Part shown: one piece after another, positions 43,626-52,348 of the stretch
How the letters are laid out: each line of letters starts with the position of its first letter
How positions within the stretch are numbered: the first letter of the stretch is position 1
Source: Andeanibacterium sp035497315
GTDB taxonomy: Bacteria; Pseudomonadota; Alphaproteobacteria; Sphingomonadales; Sphingomonadaceae
Reading direction: 5' to 3'
Length of the DNA: 64,000 nt
NCBI GenBank assembly: GCA_035497315.1
Contig: DATJDU010000022.1
Coordinates: 1-64,000, forward strand
Program-made: the position numbers and the translations under genes
The notes under the pieces: model-generated
Databases searched by the model: none
What the model was told of the DNA's origin: nothing
What the model saw: only the letters and a program-made list of their open reading frames with translations

Positions 43626-44123
43626 CTATGGGGCGATCTCAATCGGGGTTCCGTCTGTCACGCTCTGCCACAGTTCATCCATTTCGGAATTGGACAGGGC
43701 AATGCAGCCATCGGTCCAGTCACCCGGCAGGCGGCCGAACGGCAAAGCATTGGGCTGGCCGTGGATGAAGATGTCTCCACCGGGCGGCCTCCCGCGTGCC
43801 CTGGCATAGGCGCGGTCCTCCGCATTGGGGTAGGATATCCGCAGCGAGAGGTGATAGGCGCTCTGCGGGTTGCGGGTATCGATGACATAGCGCCCTTCAG
43901 GCGTGCGCTTATCACCCTCAAAGCGCTTGTGGCCCTGCGGCGCGCCGCCGAGCTGGATGCCCGAATAGGTCTTCACGGCGCGGCCGTCGGCAAACAGGGT
44001 GAGCGTCCGTGCGGATTTATCCACCCTCACCAGTTCCACACGCGGCAGGTCCGCTTCCCGCGTGGATGTGCAGGAACCAAGGGAAAGGAGCAGGAGGAGG
44101 GACAGGGCGATGCGCATTGCCAT
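43626..44123 (-). CDS. L,D-transpeptidase (YkuD) lipoprotein
   Basis: A 165-aa YkuD-domain protein with a lipoprotein signal (LGSC, Cys about 18). The catalytic motif is intact: IHGQPN and then DWTDGCIALSN carry the HxG and SxGC-type residues (here DGC). It would form 3-3 peptidoglycan cross-links or attach lipoproteins. The start could also be GTG 44126 or ATG 44117. Confidence 0.88.
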   Translation of the reverse strand: MAMRIALSLLLLLSLGSCTSTREADLPRVELVRVDKSARTLTLFADGRAVKTYSGIQLGGAPQGHKRFEGDKRTPEGRYVIDTRNPQSAYHLSLRISYPNAEDRAYARARGRPPGGDIFIHGQPNALPFGRLPGDWTDGCIALSNSEMDELWQSVTDGTPIEIAP

Positions 44124-44141
44124 CACCGTGCCCCTGCCACA

Positions 44142-45431
44142 TCAATCCAGGAAAGGATCGCGCACGAGGATCGTATCCTCGCGCTCGGGGCTGGTGGAAA
44201 CCAGCGCCACGGGGGTTTCGATCAGTTCCTGCACGCGCTGGATATATTTGATGGCCTGGGCGGGCAGATCGGCCCAGGAACGAGCGCCAGCGGTAGTGCC
44301 CGTCCAGCCTTCCATTTCCTCGTAGATCGGCTCCACCCCAGCCTGATCGGCGGCGTGGCTGGGGAAATAGTCCAGCACTTTCCCGTGCAGGCGATAGCCG
44401 GTGCAGATCTTCACCGTCTCGAACCCGTCGAGCACGTCGAGCTTGGTGAGCGCGATACCGGTGACGCCGGAGATCGCGCAGCTCTGGCGCACCAGCACGG
44501 CATCGAACCAGCCGCACCGGCGCTTGCGACCCGTGACCGTGCCGAACTCATGGCCGCGTTCGCCAAGCCGCTGGCCCGTGTCGTCCTCCAGCTCGGTGGG
44601 AAACGGGCCGGAGCCGACGCGAGTGGTATAGGCCTTCACGATGCCCAGCACGAAGCCGGTGGAACTGGGGCCCAGGCCCGAGCCGGAAGCGGCCGTGCCG
44701 CTCACCGTGTTGGAACTGGTGACAAAGGGATAGGTGCCGTGATCGACGTCGAGCAGCACACCCTGCGCCCCTTCGAACAGGATACGGGCGCCCGCCTTGC
44801 GCACGGTGTTGAGCCGCTTCCACACAGGTTGTGCGAATTGGAGCACGAAGGGCGCGATCTCCGCCAGTTCGGCAAGCAGGGCCGCGCGGTCAACCGGCGG
44901 CTGGCCGAAGCCGGCGCGCAGCGCATCGTGATGGGCGCACAAGCGATCGAGCTGGGAATCGAGCGAATCGAGGTGGGCCAGGTCGCACACACGGATCGCG
45001 CGGCGGCCCACCTTGTCTTCATAAGCAGGCCCGATGCCACGCCCGGTGGTGCCGATCTTGCCCGAACCGGCAGCAGCCTCGCGCAGACCGTCAAGATCCC
45101 GGTGGAGCGGCAGGATCAGCGGGCAATTGTCGGCAATCGCGAAATTCTCCGCATTGATTGCCACGCCCTGCGCTTCGAGCTTGGCGATCTCGGCCTTTAG
45201 CGCCCAGGGATCGAGCACCACGCCATTGCCGATGATGGAGAGCGTACCGGTGACGATCCCCGAAGGCAGCAGCGACAGCTTATAAACCTGATCGCCCACT
45301 ACCAATGTGTGGCCGGCATTATGGCCGCCCTGGAAGCGCACGACGGCATCTGCGCGGCTGGCAAGCCAGTCCACAATCTTGCCCTTGCCTTCATCGCCCC
45401 ACTGGGCGCCGATCACGGTGACGTTGGCCAA
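44142..45431 (-). CDS. purA: Adenylosuccinate synthase
   Basis: A 429-aa GTP-dependent enzyme joining IMP and aspartate in AMP synthesis. The P-loop GDEGKGKIVDWL and the IMP site (TTGRGIGPAYEDK) are diagnostic. The start is a TTG at 45431: it encodes the family N-terminus MANVTVIGAQWG and follows GAGAAAGGGA. No ATG lies nearby that would give the normal length, so the TTG is the likely real start. The esterase promoter lies just upstream on the other strand. Confidence 0.95.
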   Translation of the reverse strand: MANVTVIGAQWGDEGKGKIVDWLASRADAVVRFQGGHNAGHTLVVGDQVYKLSLLPSGIVTGTLSIIGNGVVLDPWALKAEIAKLEAQGVAINAENFAIADNCPLILPLHRDLDGLREAAAGSGKIGTTGRGIGPAYEDKVGRRAIRVCDLAHLDSLDSQLDRLCAHHDALRAGFGQPPVDRAALLAELAEIAPFVLQFAQPVWKRLNTVRKAGARILFEGAQGVLLDVDHGTYPFVTSSNTVSGTAASGSGLGPSSTGFVLGIVKAYTTRVGSGPFPTELEDDTGQRLGERGHEFGTVTGRKRRCGWFDAVLVRQSCAISGVTGIALTKLDVLDGFETVKICTGYRLHGKVLDYFPSHAADQAGVEPIYEEMEGWTGTTAGARSWADLPAQAIKYIQRVQELIETPVALVSTSPEREDTILVRDPFLD

Positions 45432-45603
45432 GCCGTTCCCTTTCTCACACTGGGGATTCAGAACCCGCGCGGCCCTAAGCCGCTTGGCCGCGCAGGGCAA
45501 GGTCCGGTTAAGCGGCAACTGGCGACAAATTGCGACAATTCGCGGCTGGAATCAGGCCGGCCGGGGATTATCGCACTCCACGGGGCACGAAAGGATGAGA
45601 CAT

Positions 45604-46506
45604 ATGCAATTCGTAGCCCTGGCCTCGGGCCTCCTCTTCGCGTCCAGCCTGTCCCTGACCTTTACCGATGCAGCCTGGGCCGCATCGCGTGACAATGCGG
45701 CCGTCACACGCTCGGCCGCAGCGTTGAACACAGCCAAACAGACCCTCAGCTATGGCCAGGGCAAGCTACAGAAGGTGGACTTCTGGGCCGCCACCCGGCC
45801 CGATGCACCACTGGTGATCTATGTCCACGGCGGCGGCTGGAAGCGCGGCGACAAGCAGATGATGGACAGCTCGCCCAAGCTCGATCACTGGCGCACGCTT
45901 GGCTATGCAGTCGCCTCGGTCAATTACCGGCTGGTGCCGGAAAACACGGTGGAGCAACAGGCGGCCGATGTCTCGGCGGCCGTGGCATTGCTGAAAGAGC
46001 GTGCATCCTCTCTCGGCATCGATCCGCGCCGCATTGCCCTTGTCGGGCATAGTGCAGGTGCGCATCTTGTTGCGCTGGTGGGCACCGATCCCACCTATTT
46101 TCGCGCTGAGGGGCTGTCACCAGGCGATGTCAGCGGCATCGTGGCTCTGGATGGGGCCGCCTATGACGTGGCCGACCAGCTCGACGATGGCCGCAGGCTC
46201 ATGCACGATACCTATGTCCAGGCGTTCAGCACCGATCCCGCCCGGCAGAAGCGGCTGTCTCCAACCCTGCAGGCCGCCTTGCCCAATGCACCCGAATTCC
46301 TGATCCTGCATGTCCAGCGTGCCGATGGCACGGCGCAGAGCAGGGCCTTGGGCGAGGCGCTCACGCGGGCGGGTACGCCAGCACGAGTGCAAGGCTTCAA
46401 GGGACGCGGCCTCAAGGGCCACATGGAGATCAACCGCAAGCTGGGCGAAGCGAACTACCCTGCCACTCCCGTGGTGGATGCATTCTTCGCGCGAATTTTC
46501 AGATAG
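45604..46506 (+). CDS. Exported alpha/beta-hydrolase (esterase)
   Basis: A 300-aa exported hydrolase with a signal peptide (cleavage near AAWAAS). The oxyanion-hole motif HGGGWKRGDK and nucleophile elbow GHSAGAHL are those of the hormone-sensitive-lipase/carboxylesterase group. I chose ATG 45604, which has AAGGA 8 nt upstream; an in-frame ATG at 45595 sits too close to that site. It is inserted opposite to purA and hisZ, which elsewhere are usually neighbours. Confidence 0.85.
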   Translation: MQFVALASGLLFASSLSLTFTDAAWAASRDNAAVTRSAAALNTAKQTLSYGQGKLQKVDFWAATRPDAPLVIYVHGGGWKRGDKQMMDSSPKLDHWRTLGYAVASVNYRLVPENTVEQQAADVSAAVALLKERASSLGIDPRRIALVGHSAGAHLVALVGTDPTYFRAEGLSPGDVSGIVALDGAAYDVADQLDDGRRLMHDTYVQAFSTDPARQKRLSPTLQAALPNAPEFLILHVQRADGTAQSRALGEALTRAGTPARVQGFKGRGLKGHMEINRKLGEANYPATPVVDAFFARIFR

Positions 46507-46538
46507 ATATCGCTCACCCGATTGCGGGAGAGCGATAG

Positions 46539-47657
46539 TTACAGCCCCTTTGCCGCCCCATCTGCCAGCACATGGGTGCAGCCAAGCGTCCTTGCGTCAT
46601 CGACATCGGAAAGCGCAGCAATGGTGCGCCAACCTTCGGCGCGCAGCTTTGCGGCATCGGCCGGATCATGGCCCAGCGGCAGGAACACTGCCTCGCGCAG
46701 CGCTCCATTGGCGGTCACGTCGATCAGCGGGTCGGGGTAGAGCGAGAAGCCGGTTGCGGCCTCCCCACCCGTTGCATCGCCGCTGATCCGGTAGGTCCCA
46801 CCACGGCCCAAAAGGCCGCGCACCCCTTCGGCATAGATCGTGAAGCCGAACCAGCTCTGATATTCGAAGCCGTGCCGCTCCGTGGGATCAAGCGTAAGCC
46901 GGGCAGCCCCCCCAACGCGCGCAGCAATTTCCCTGAGGCCCAGGATACGGCTTTCCAGCACGCCGCCCACATCGATGCCCGCCAGCTTCTCGATCGCGCT
47001 CTCGAACGGGCCGGTGGCGTAGAGCAAGGGCAGGTAAGCCTCACCGCCAGCCGCTTTCAGGCCGCCTGCATCCTTGGAATCAAGTTCCCGGCGGACAGCA
47101 TCGACCGCGTCAGGCTCAAGCGGCAGAATGCTTCCAGCCAAAGTGTCGACCAGATCGGGCAGAGTGAAGTCCACCGAAACGCCGGTTGCGCCAGCCGCCT
47201 TCGCGGCCTCGATCGCCATGGCCACGATTTCGGCAGCGGCAGCAACACCGTCGCTGCCAATCAGTTCGGCGCCTACCTGCAGCCTCTCTCGCTTGGGATC
47301 AAGCGCATCTGCCTTGATCGTCGTTACCGGACCGGCATAGGCAAGCCGCAGCGGGCGCGGCGCAGCCGCAAGACCCGTTTCCGCGATGCGACCGATCTGC
47401 GGCGTGATGTCGCTGCGCAGCGCCAGCATTCGCAGGCTGACCGGATCGATAAAGCGGAACATGCGACGCGGCCGGATGCCCGCCATGCGCGCAGCGAGCG
47501 ATTTCTCGAACTCGATCAACGGCGGGCGCACGCGATCATACCCATGCGCGTCCATCACATCCAGGACGGCTCGCATGATCCGGGTGGTGGCAGCCGCGCT
47601 TTGCGGCAGCCGATCCTCAAGCCCTTCGGGCAGCAGGTCGCGGTCGATATCGCTCAT
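46539..47657 (-). CDS. hisZ: ATP phosphoribosyltransferase regulatory subunit HisZ
   Basis: A 372-aa HisRS-like protein of the HisZ family, which supports short HisG in histidine synthesis. It has class II synthetase motifs (DRVRPPLIEFEKSL, LRSDITPQIGRIA) but lacks the anticodon-binding domain. It follows serA by 130 nt in the order serC-serA-hisZ-purA. No hisG is seen in the window. Confidence 0.88.
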   Translation of the reverse strand: MSDIDRDLLPEGLEDRLPQSAAATTRIMRAVLDVMDAHGYDRVRPPLIEFEKSLAARMAGIRPRRMFRFIDPVSLRMLALRSDITPQIGRIAETGLAAAPRPLRLAYAGPVTTIKADALDPKRERLQVGAELIGSDGVAAAAEIVAMAIEAAKAAGATGVSVDFTLPDLVDTLAGSILPLEPDAVDAVRRELDSKDAGGLKAAGGEAYLPLLYATGPFESAIEKLAGIDVGGVLESRILGLREIAARVGGAARLTLDPTERHGFEYQSWFGFTIYAEGVRGLLGRGGTYRISGDATGGEAATGFSLYPDPLIDVTANGALREAVFLPLGHDPADAAKLRAEGWRTIAALSDVDDARTLGCTHVLADGAAKGL

Positions 47658-47716
47658 GACGAAGAGCCCCTAACTCCTTGGGCTTGGCCTGTCGAACCCC
47701 CAATTCACCGGAGGCC

Positions 47717-47761
47717 CAAAATGAGGAAGGCCCGGCCCCGGAACATGTCCGGAGCCGGGCC
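47717..47761 (-). terminator. Terminator of the serC-serA message
   Basis: On the minus strand, GGCCCGGC-x-CCGGA pairs with TCCGG-x-GCCGGGCC around a 5-nt ACATG-type loop, followed by TTCCTCATTTT. It starts 26 nt after the serA stop. The T-tract is imperfect. Confidence 0.7.
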
Positions 47762-47787
47762 CATGGAGAGACGGTTGGTTGCGCGTC

Positions 47788-49374
47788 TTACGCGAAGTTC
47801 AGCGGCATAGCCCGCTTGACGCCCGGCAGGCCGCGCGCCTTTTCCAGCACATCGGCCGAAACAGGCGTATCGACCGAAAGCAGCAGCACGGCTTCTCCGC
47901 CCGCCGCGAGGCGGCCCAGGTTGAAAGTGCCGATATTGATGCCGCTCTCGCCCAGCAAAGTGCCGATCCGGCCGATGAAGCCGGGAGCATCCTCGTTGAC
48001 GATGTAGAGCATGTGGCCAGCGAGTTCCGCTTCCACCTTGATGCCGAACAGTTCGACCAGGCGCGGCTCGGCATTGCTGAACAGCGTGCCAGCCACCGAT
48101 CGCTCACCCGCATCGGTCTTCACCGAAACGCGAATCAACGTGTTGTAGTCGCCTTCGCGCTCGGTCTTCACTTCACGCACTTCAAGGCCGCGTTCCTTGG
48201 CCAGGAACGGAGCGTTGACCATGTTCACCGTGTCCGAATGGACGCGCAGGAAGCCTGCAAGCACGGCGGCCACGATCGGTCGGGCATTGAGCTCGGTAGC
48301 AGCGCCTTCGGTGTGGATCGAAATCCGGGGCACCGAACCATGGGTAAGCTGGCCCACCAGCGAGCCGAGCTTTTCGGCCAGCGACATATAGGGCTTCAGC
48401 TTCGGCGCTTCCTCAGCCGAGAGCGAGGGCATGTTGAGCGCGTTGGTGACGCCGCCGTTGACGAGGAAATCGCTCAGCTGATCGGCCACCTGCAGCGCCA
48501 CATTGACCTGGGCTTCATTGGTCGAGGCACCGAGGTGCGGGGTGCAAACGAAATTGGGAGTGCCGAACAGCGGCGATTCCTTGGCCGGCTCCACTGCGAA
48601 CACGTCTAGCGCAGCGCCCGCGATGTGGCCCGAATCGAGCCCTTCCTTCAGCGCCGCCTCGTCAATCAGACCGCCACGCGCGCAATTGACGATGCGCACG
48701 CCCTTCTTGGTCTTGGCGAGATTTTCCTTCGACAGGATGTTGCGGGTCTGGTCGGTCAGCGGGGTGTGCAACGTGATAAAATCCGCACGGGCGAGCAGAT
48801 CGTCCAGTTCCACCTTCTCGATGCCCAGTTCCACCGCGCGTTCGGCAGACAGGAACGGGTCATAGGCGACAACTTTCATCTTCAGGCCCAGCGCACGGTC
48901 GGCCACGATACCACCGATATTGCCGGCGCCGATCAGGCCCAGCGTCTTGCCGGTCAGTTCCACGCCCATGAAGCGGTGCTTTTCCCACTTGCCGGCCTGG
49001 GTCGAAGCGTCCGCTTCGGGCAGCTGGCGAGCGAGCGCGAACATCAGCGCGATGGCATGTTCAGCCGTAGTGATCGAGTTGCCGAAGGGGGTGTTCATCA
49101 CCACCACGCCCTTTGCCGAAGCATAAGGGATATCAACATTGTCCACGCCGATACCGGCGCGGCCGATCACCTTGAGCTTCTTGGCAGCGTCGAGAACTTC
49201 CTTGGTCACCTTGGTCGAGGACCGGATCGCAAGGCCATCATAATCGCCGATACGGGCGATGAGCTGTTCCGGCGTCTCGCCGGTGATCACATCCACATCA
49301 CAGCCGCGCGCTTCGAAGATGCGGGCGGCGTTGGGGTCCATCTTGTCCGAAATGAGGACTTTGGGCTTGGTCAT
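47788..49374 (-). CDS. serA: D-3-phosphoglycerate dehydrogenase
   Basis: A 528-aa NAD-dependent dehydrogenase that starts serine synthesis. It is the long form: substrate and NAD domains (GLIGAGNIGGIVADRAL, then catalytic HLGASTNEAQ), an intervening ASB domain and a C-terminal ACT domain (LYIVNEDAPGFIGRIGTLL). The ACT/ASB parts usually allow feedback by serine. ATG 49374 gives MTKPKVLISDK. serC lies upstream across 158 nt of repeat-containing sequence. Confidence 0.96.
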   Translation of the reverse strand: MTKPKVLISDKMDPNAARIFEARGCDVDVITGETPEQLIARIGDYDGLAIRSSTKVTKEVLDAAKKLKVIGRAGIGVDNVDIPYASAKGVVVMNTPFGNSITTAEHAIALMFALARQLPEADASTQAGKWEKHRFMGVELTGKTLGLIGAGNIGGIVADRALGLKMKVVAYDPFLSAERAVELGIEKVELDDLLARADFITLHTPLTDQTRNILSKENLAKTKKGVRIVNCARGGLIDEAALKEGLDSGHIAGAALDVFAVEPAKESPLFGTPNFVCTPHLGASTNEAQVNVALQVADQLSDFLVNGGVTNALNMPSLSAEEAPKLKPYMSLAEKLGSLVGQLTHGSVPRISIHTEGAATELNARPIVAAVLAGFLRVHSDTVNMVNAPFLAKERGLEVREVKTEREGDYNTLIRVSVKTDAGERSVAGTLFSNAEPRLVELFGIKVEAELAGHMLYIVNEDAPGFIGRIGTLLGESGINIGTFNLGRLAAGGEAVLLLSVDTPVSADVLEKARGLPGVKRAMPLNFA

Positions 49375-49393
49375 GGAATTTGTGTCCTTATGC

Positions 49394-49519
49394 CCTCTCC
49401 CCTTGCGGGAGAGGATGGGAAGACTTGGCGGCCTGCCGCCTAGTCGGACCTGGAGAGGGGGCTCAATGCCAGCGCTTCGCGCACCCCTCTCCCCAACCCT
49501 CTCCCACAAGGGGAGAGGG
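49394..49519. repeat. Palindromic GC-rich repeat between serC and serA
   Basis: CCTCTCCCCTTGCGGGAGAGG (in 49394-49414) and CCCTCTCCCACAAGGGGAGAGGG (in 49498-49519) are two hairpins, each with a 7-9 bp stem, enclosing a third palindromic block. It resembles the element at 14933-15057 and looks like a dispersed intergenic palindrome. Confidence 0.65.
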
Positions 49520-49532
49520 AGTTAAGCGGAGG

Positions 49533-50678
49533 TCAGGCGGCGGCCAGTGCGGCCTTGGTTTCGGCATAGGCCCAGTCGAGCCAGGGACCGAGCGCCTCGA
49601 TATCGGCAGCATCTACCGTGGCGCCGCACCAGATGCGCAGGCCCGGAGGGGCATCGCGATAACCCGCGATGTCGTAGGCCGCGCCTTCCTTTTCCAGCAG
49701 TCCGGCGAACTGCTTGATGAAGTCGGCATCGGCGCCTTCGACGGAGAGGCAGACCGAGGTCTTGGAACGGGTGCCCATGTCGGTCGCGAGATGGCTAAGC
49801 CAGTCCCGTTCGGCCACGATCTTGTCCAGCGCCACGGCATTGGCATCGCTACGCGCCTGCAGGCCCTTGAGACCGCCGAGGCCCTTCGCCCATTCCAGCG
49901 CAAAGATCGCATCTTCCACTGCCAGCATGGAGGGGGTGTTGATGGTTTCGCCCTTGAAGATGCCTTCGGCCAGCTTGCCCTTCGACATCAGGCGGAAGAC
50001 CTTCGGCAGCGGCCAGCTGGGGGTATATTCCTCCAGCCGCTGAACGGCGCGGGGGCCGAGGATCAGCACGCCATGGCCGCCCTCGCCGCCCAGAACCTTC
50101 TGCCAGGAGAAGGTGGCGACGTCGATCTTGTCCCAAGGAATGTCGTAAGCGAAGACGGCGCTGGTCGCGTCCGCGAAGGACAGGCCTTCGCGATCGTCGG
50201 GGATCCATTCGCCATCGGGAACGCGCACGCCCGAAGTGGTGCCGTTCCAGGTGAAGAGCACGTCGTCCGACCAGTCGATCTTGTCCAGATCGGGCAGCTG
50301 GCCGTAATCGGCGCGCATCACATTGGCTTCGAGCTTGAGCTGCTTGACGGCATCGGTGACCCAACCTTCACCGAAGCTTTCCCAGGCCAGCGCGGTCACG
50401 CCGCGGGCGCCCAGCATCGTCCACATCGCCATTTCGAAGGCGCCGGTGTCGGAGCCCGGGACGATCCCGATGCGGTGCGTATCGGGCAGCTCGAGCATTT
50501 CGCGCATCAGATCGATGCAATAGGCAAGACGCGACTTGCCGATCTTGGCGCGGTGCGAGCGGCCGAGCGATGCAGTGGCTAGCTTTTCGGGGGAATATCC
50601 CGGCGGCTTGGCGCAGGGACCGGAAGAAAAGAACGGACGCGCCGGCTTGGCCACCGGACGGGCAATCATATCAGTCAT
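49533..50678 (-). CDS. serC: Phosphoserine aminotransferase
   Basis: A 381-aa PLP aminotransferase of serine synthesis (3-phosphohydroxypyruvate to phosphoserine), of the longer alphaproteobacterial type. The PLP lysine is in FSWQKVLGGEGG; ADATSAVFAYD holds the conserved Asp. ATG 50678 has GAGGAG 7 nt upstream, and that site lies in the 3' arm of a leader hairpin. serA is downstream. Confidence 0.96.
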   Translation of the reverse strand: MTDMIARPVAKPARPFFSSGPCAKPPGYSPEKLATASLGRSHRAKIGKSRLAYCIDLMREMLELPDTHRIGIVPGSDTGAFEMAMWTMLGARGVTALAWESFGEGWVTDAVKQLKLEANVMRADYGQLPDLDKIDWSDDVLFTWNGTTSGVRVPDGEWIPDDREGLSFADATSAVFAYDIPWDKIDVATFSWQKVLGGEGGHGVLILGPRAVQRLEEYTPSWPLPKVFRLMSKGKLAEGIFKGETINTPSMLAVEDAIFALEWAKGLGGLKGLQARSDANAVALDKIVAERDWLSHLATDMGTRSKTSVCLSVEGADADFIKQFAGLLEKEGAAYDIAGYRDAPPGLRIWCGATVDAADIEALGPWLDWAYAETKAALAAA

Positions 50679-50735
50679 AAAGACTCTCCTCACAGAGAGC
50701 ACGCGCGGCGTTGGGACCGCGTGGCCCGCCGCCGC
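50679..50735 (-). ncRNA. Structured serC leader (serC-motif-like RNA)
   Basis: The minus-strand leader has two hairpins. The first has GCGGCG/CGCCGC outside and GGGCC-ACGC-GGTCCC inside. The second is CTCTC-TGTGAG-GAGAG, whose 3' arm contains the Shine-Dalgarno GAGGAG just before the ATG. A conserved 'serC motif' of this design was described upstream of serC-serA operons in Alphaproteobacteria; I did not run a covariance model. TTGACT-N16-TAAGTG (50735-50762) could be the promoter. Confidence 0.6.
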
Positions 50736-50762
50736 ACTTAGAGGCGCCATGCAACGAGTCAA
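50735..50762 (-). promoter_or_regulatory. Likely promoter of serC-serA
   Basis: TTGACT and TAAGTG separated by 16 nt on the minus strand. Initiation about 7 nt downstream would put the GGGCC hairpin at the extreme 5' end of the message and exclude the outer GCGGCG arm. Confidence 0.45.
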
Positions 50763-50849
50763 GGCGAATTGCCGTGACGCGCACGAAGCTGATGAGCACG
50801 CAGACGATAATTAGTGGATAATTAACCTTCTTTGTCGCAGAATTACGCC

Positions 50850-51527
50850 ATGAAACGCACATTTGCCCTGGTTCTGGCTGCTGCTGCACTCGGCGCCTGT
50901 TCGATGGTGCCGAATGGTGGATCGCAAGGCAATTCCGGCAGGCAGGCAGTACGCCCGGCCCAGCCCGCCTATGTTCCCACCCTGGAAAATCGCCAATGCC
51001 TGAGCCAGCTCGGTGCGGCCGAGGCCAGCTTTGCTCCGCTGCCCGACAAATTCTACGGAGGCGGCTGTTCCACGGTGAACACCGTGCAGTTGTCCGCCCT
51101 CTATCGCGATGACAACCGAACTCTGGGTCTTGGAAATCTGGGGCCGGTAGCCTGTCCGGTGGCGAACAGCTTTGCCGGCTGGGCGCGTTATGGCGTCGAT
51201 CGGGCCGCGCGCACCATCCTCGGCAGCCCGCTCGCCCGGATCGAGACTTTCGGCAGCTACAGCTGCCGCAATGTAGCCGGCTCCGCTCGCCGGTCCGCCC
51301 ATGCAACGGCCAACGCGATCGATGTGTCGGGCTTTGTGCTGGAAGATGGGCGCCGCATCAGCGTGAAACAGGGCTGGAGCGGCGGAACGCAAGAGGAGCG
51401 CGAATTCCTGCGCATTGTCCACACCAGCGCCTGCAAACGCTTCGGAACGGTGCTCGGGCCTGAGTATAATCAGGCCCATAAGGACCATTTCCACCTGGAG
51501 GGCGGCGGTAGGCCCTTCTGCCGCTAG
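50850..51527 (+). CDS. Extensin-like peptidase-fold lipoprotein
   Basis: A 225-aa protein of the extensin-like C-terminal family (PF06904), related by fold to D-Ala-D-Ala/DD-carboxypeptidases. It has a lipoprotein signal (LGAC, Cys17), a metal-site-like SAHATANAIDVSGF, and KDHFHLEGG near the end, the expected His/Asp/His ligands. A role in peptidoglycan or cell-envelope processing is inferred. Its stop shares CTAG with the convergent regulator. Confidence 0.85.
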   Translation: MKRTFALVLAAAALGACSMVPNGGSQGNSGRQAVRPAQPAYVPTLENRQCLSQLGAAEASFAPLPDKFYGGGCSTVNTVQLSALYRDDNRTLGLGNLGPVACPVANSFAGWARYGVDRAARTILGSPLARIETFGSYSCRNVAGSARRSAHATANAIDVSGFVLEDGRRISVKQGWSGGTQEEREFLRIVHTSACKRFGTVLGPEYNQAHKDHFHLEGGGRPFCR

Positions 51528-52150
51528 AGGATCTGGCGCATCGCCGGCTCAAGCCGGGCATCGAGATAAAGGCGCACTGCCTCCGCGACGTGCTTGGCCC
51601 CCAGCTTTTCCATCATATTGGCGCGATGGATTTCAACCGTGCGGGGGCTGATCTCCAGTTCCCGCGCGATGAGCTTGTTCGATCCGCCACCGACCAGAAG
51701 TTCCAGCACCTCACGTTCGCGTTCCGACAGGCCGCCGATCTTCTCCCGCGCCTCGATTGTCTGGCGGCGCGCGCGCGCCTGGGCGGGAGCCCTCAGCGAG
51801 ATGCGGCACAACATGGCCGCGAATGCCTCTTCATCAATCGGCAGCAGCAGATAGTCGAGCGCGCCAAGACTGACCGCTTCCACGATCCGAGACACGGACG
51901 CATCCTCCGAAGCGATCACCAGCGGCAGGGATATGCTCAGCATGTCGAGCACGCGAAGAATCTCCGCCGGGCCGCCGGGCAGCTCGTCGTCACGCACGAT
52001 CAGAACCCCTTCGCGCGGCGGGTGTTTCGCGATCTCATCAAGGCTGGCATAGACCTCGGCATGATAGCCGAGCGCGAGCGCGAGCCTGGCGCCTTCGGCA
52101 CGAGCCTTGATGTCACGTTCGACAAAGTGAATGGTGAAAACCTGTCCCAT
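51524..52150 (-). CDS. FixJ/LuxR-type response regulator
   Basis: A 208-aa regulator: an N-terminal receiver-like domain (residues about 1-120) and a C-terminal LuxR HTH (GGLSEREREVLELLVGGGSN, then KLIARELEISPRTVEIHRAN). The phosphoacceptor position (Asp54 in LIVRDDELPG) is kept, but the usual Lys of the KP motif is Leu (LLLPID). So phosphorylation may be altered. The start is ATG 52150 or 52171. No histidine kinase is nearby. Confidence 0.8.
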   Translation of the reverse strand: MGQVFTIHFVERDIKARAEGARLALALGYHAEVYASLDEIAKHPPREGVLIVRDDELPGGPAEILRVLDMLSISLPLVIASEDASVSRIVEAVSLGALDYLLLPIDEEAFAAMLCRISLRAPAQARARRQTIEAREKIGGLSEREREVLELLVGGGSNKLIARELEISPRTVEIHRANMMEKLGAKHVAEAVRLYLDARLEPAMRQIL

Positions 52151-52348
52151 GCCCTCAAAAAATGCGGGCATGCCCCCCTGGCATGCATTCCGACTTGGCG
52201 CCTATTCCGGGCAATAAGATACCGGAAATTCGCACCAATATGTCGGAACCAGAGTAGAAATCGGTCCGAACCGGATTTGAATTACGGAATTGCCCTTAAG
52301 GGTGCTCCGCAAATCAAGCGATCCGACGGTAAGATCCTGTCACATTCA

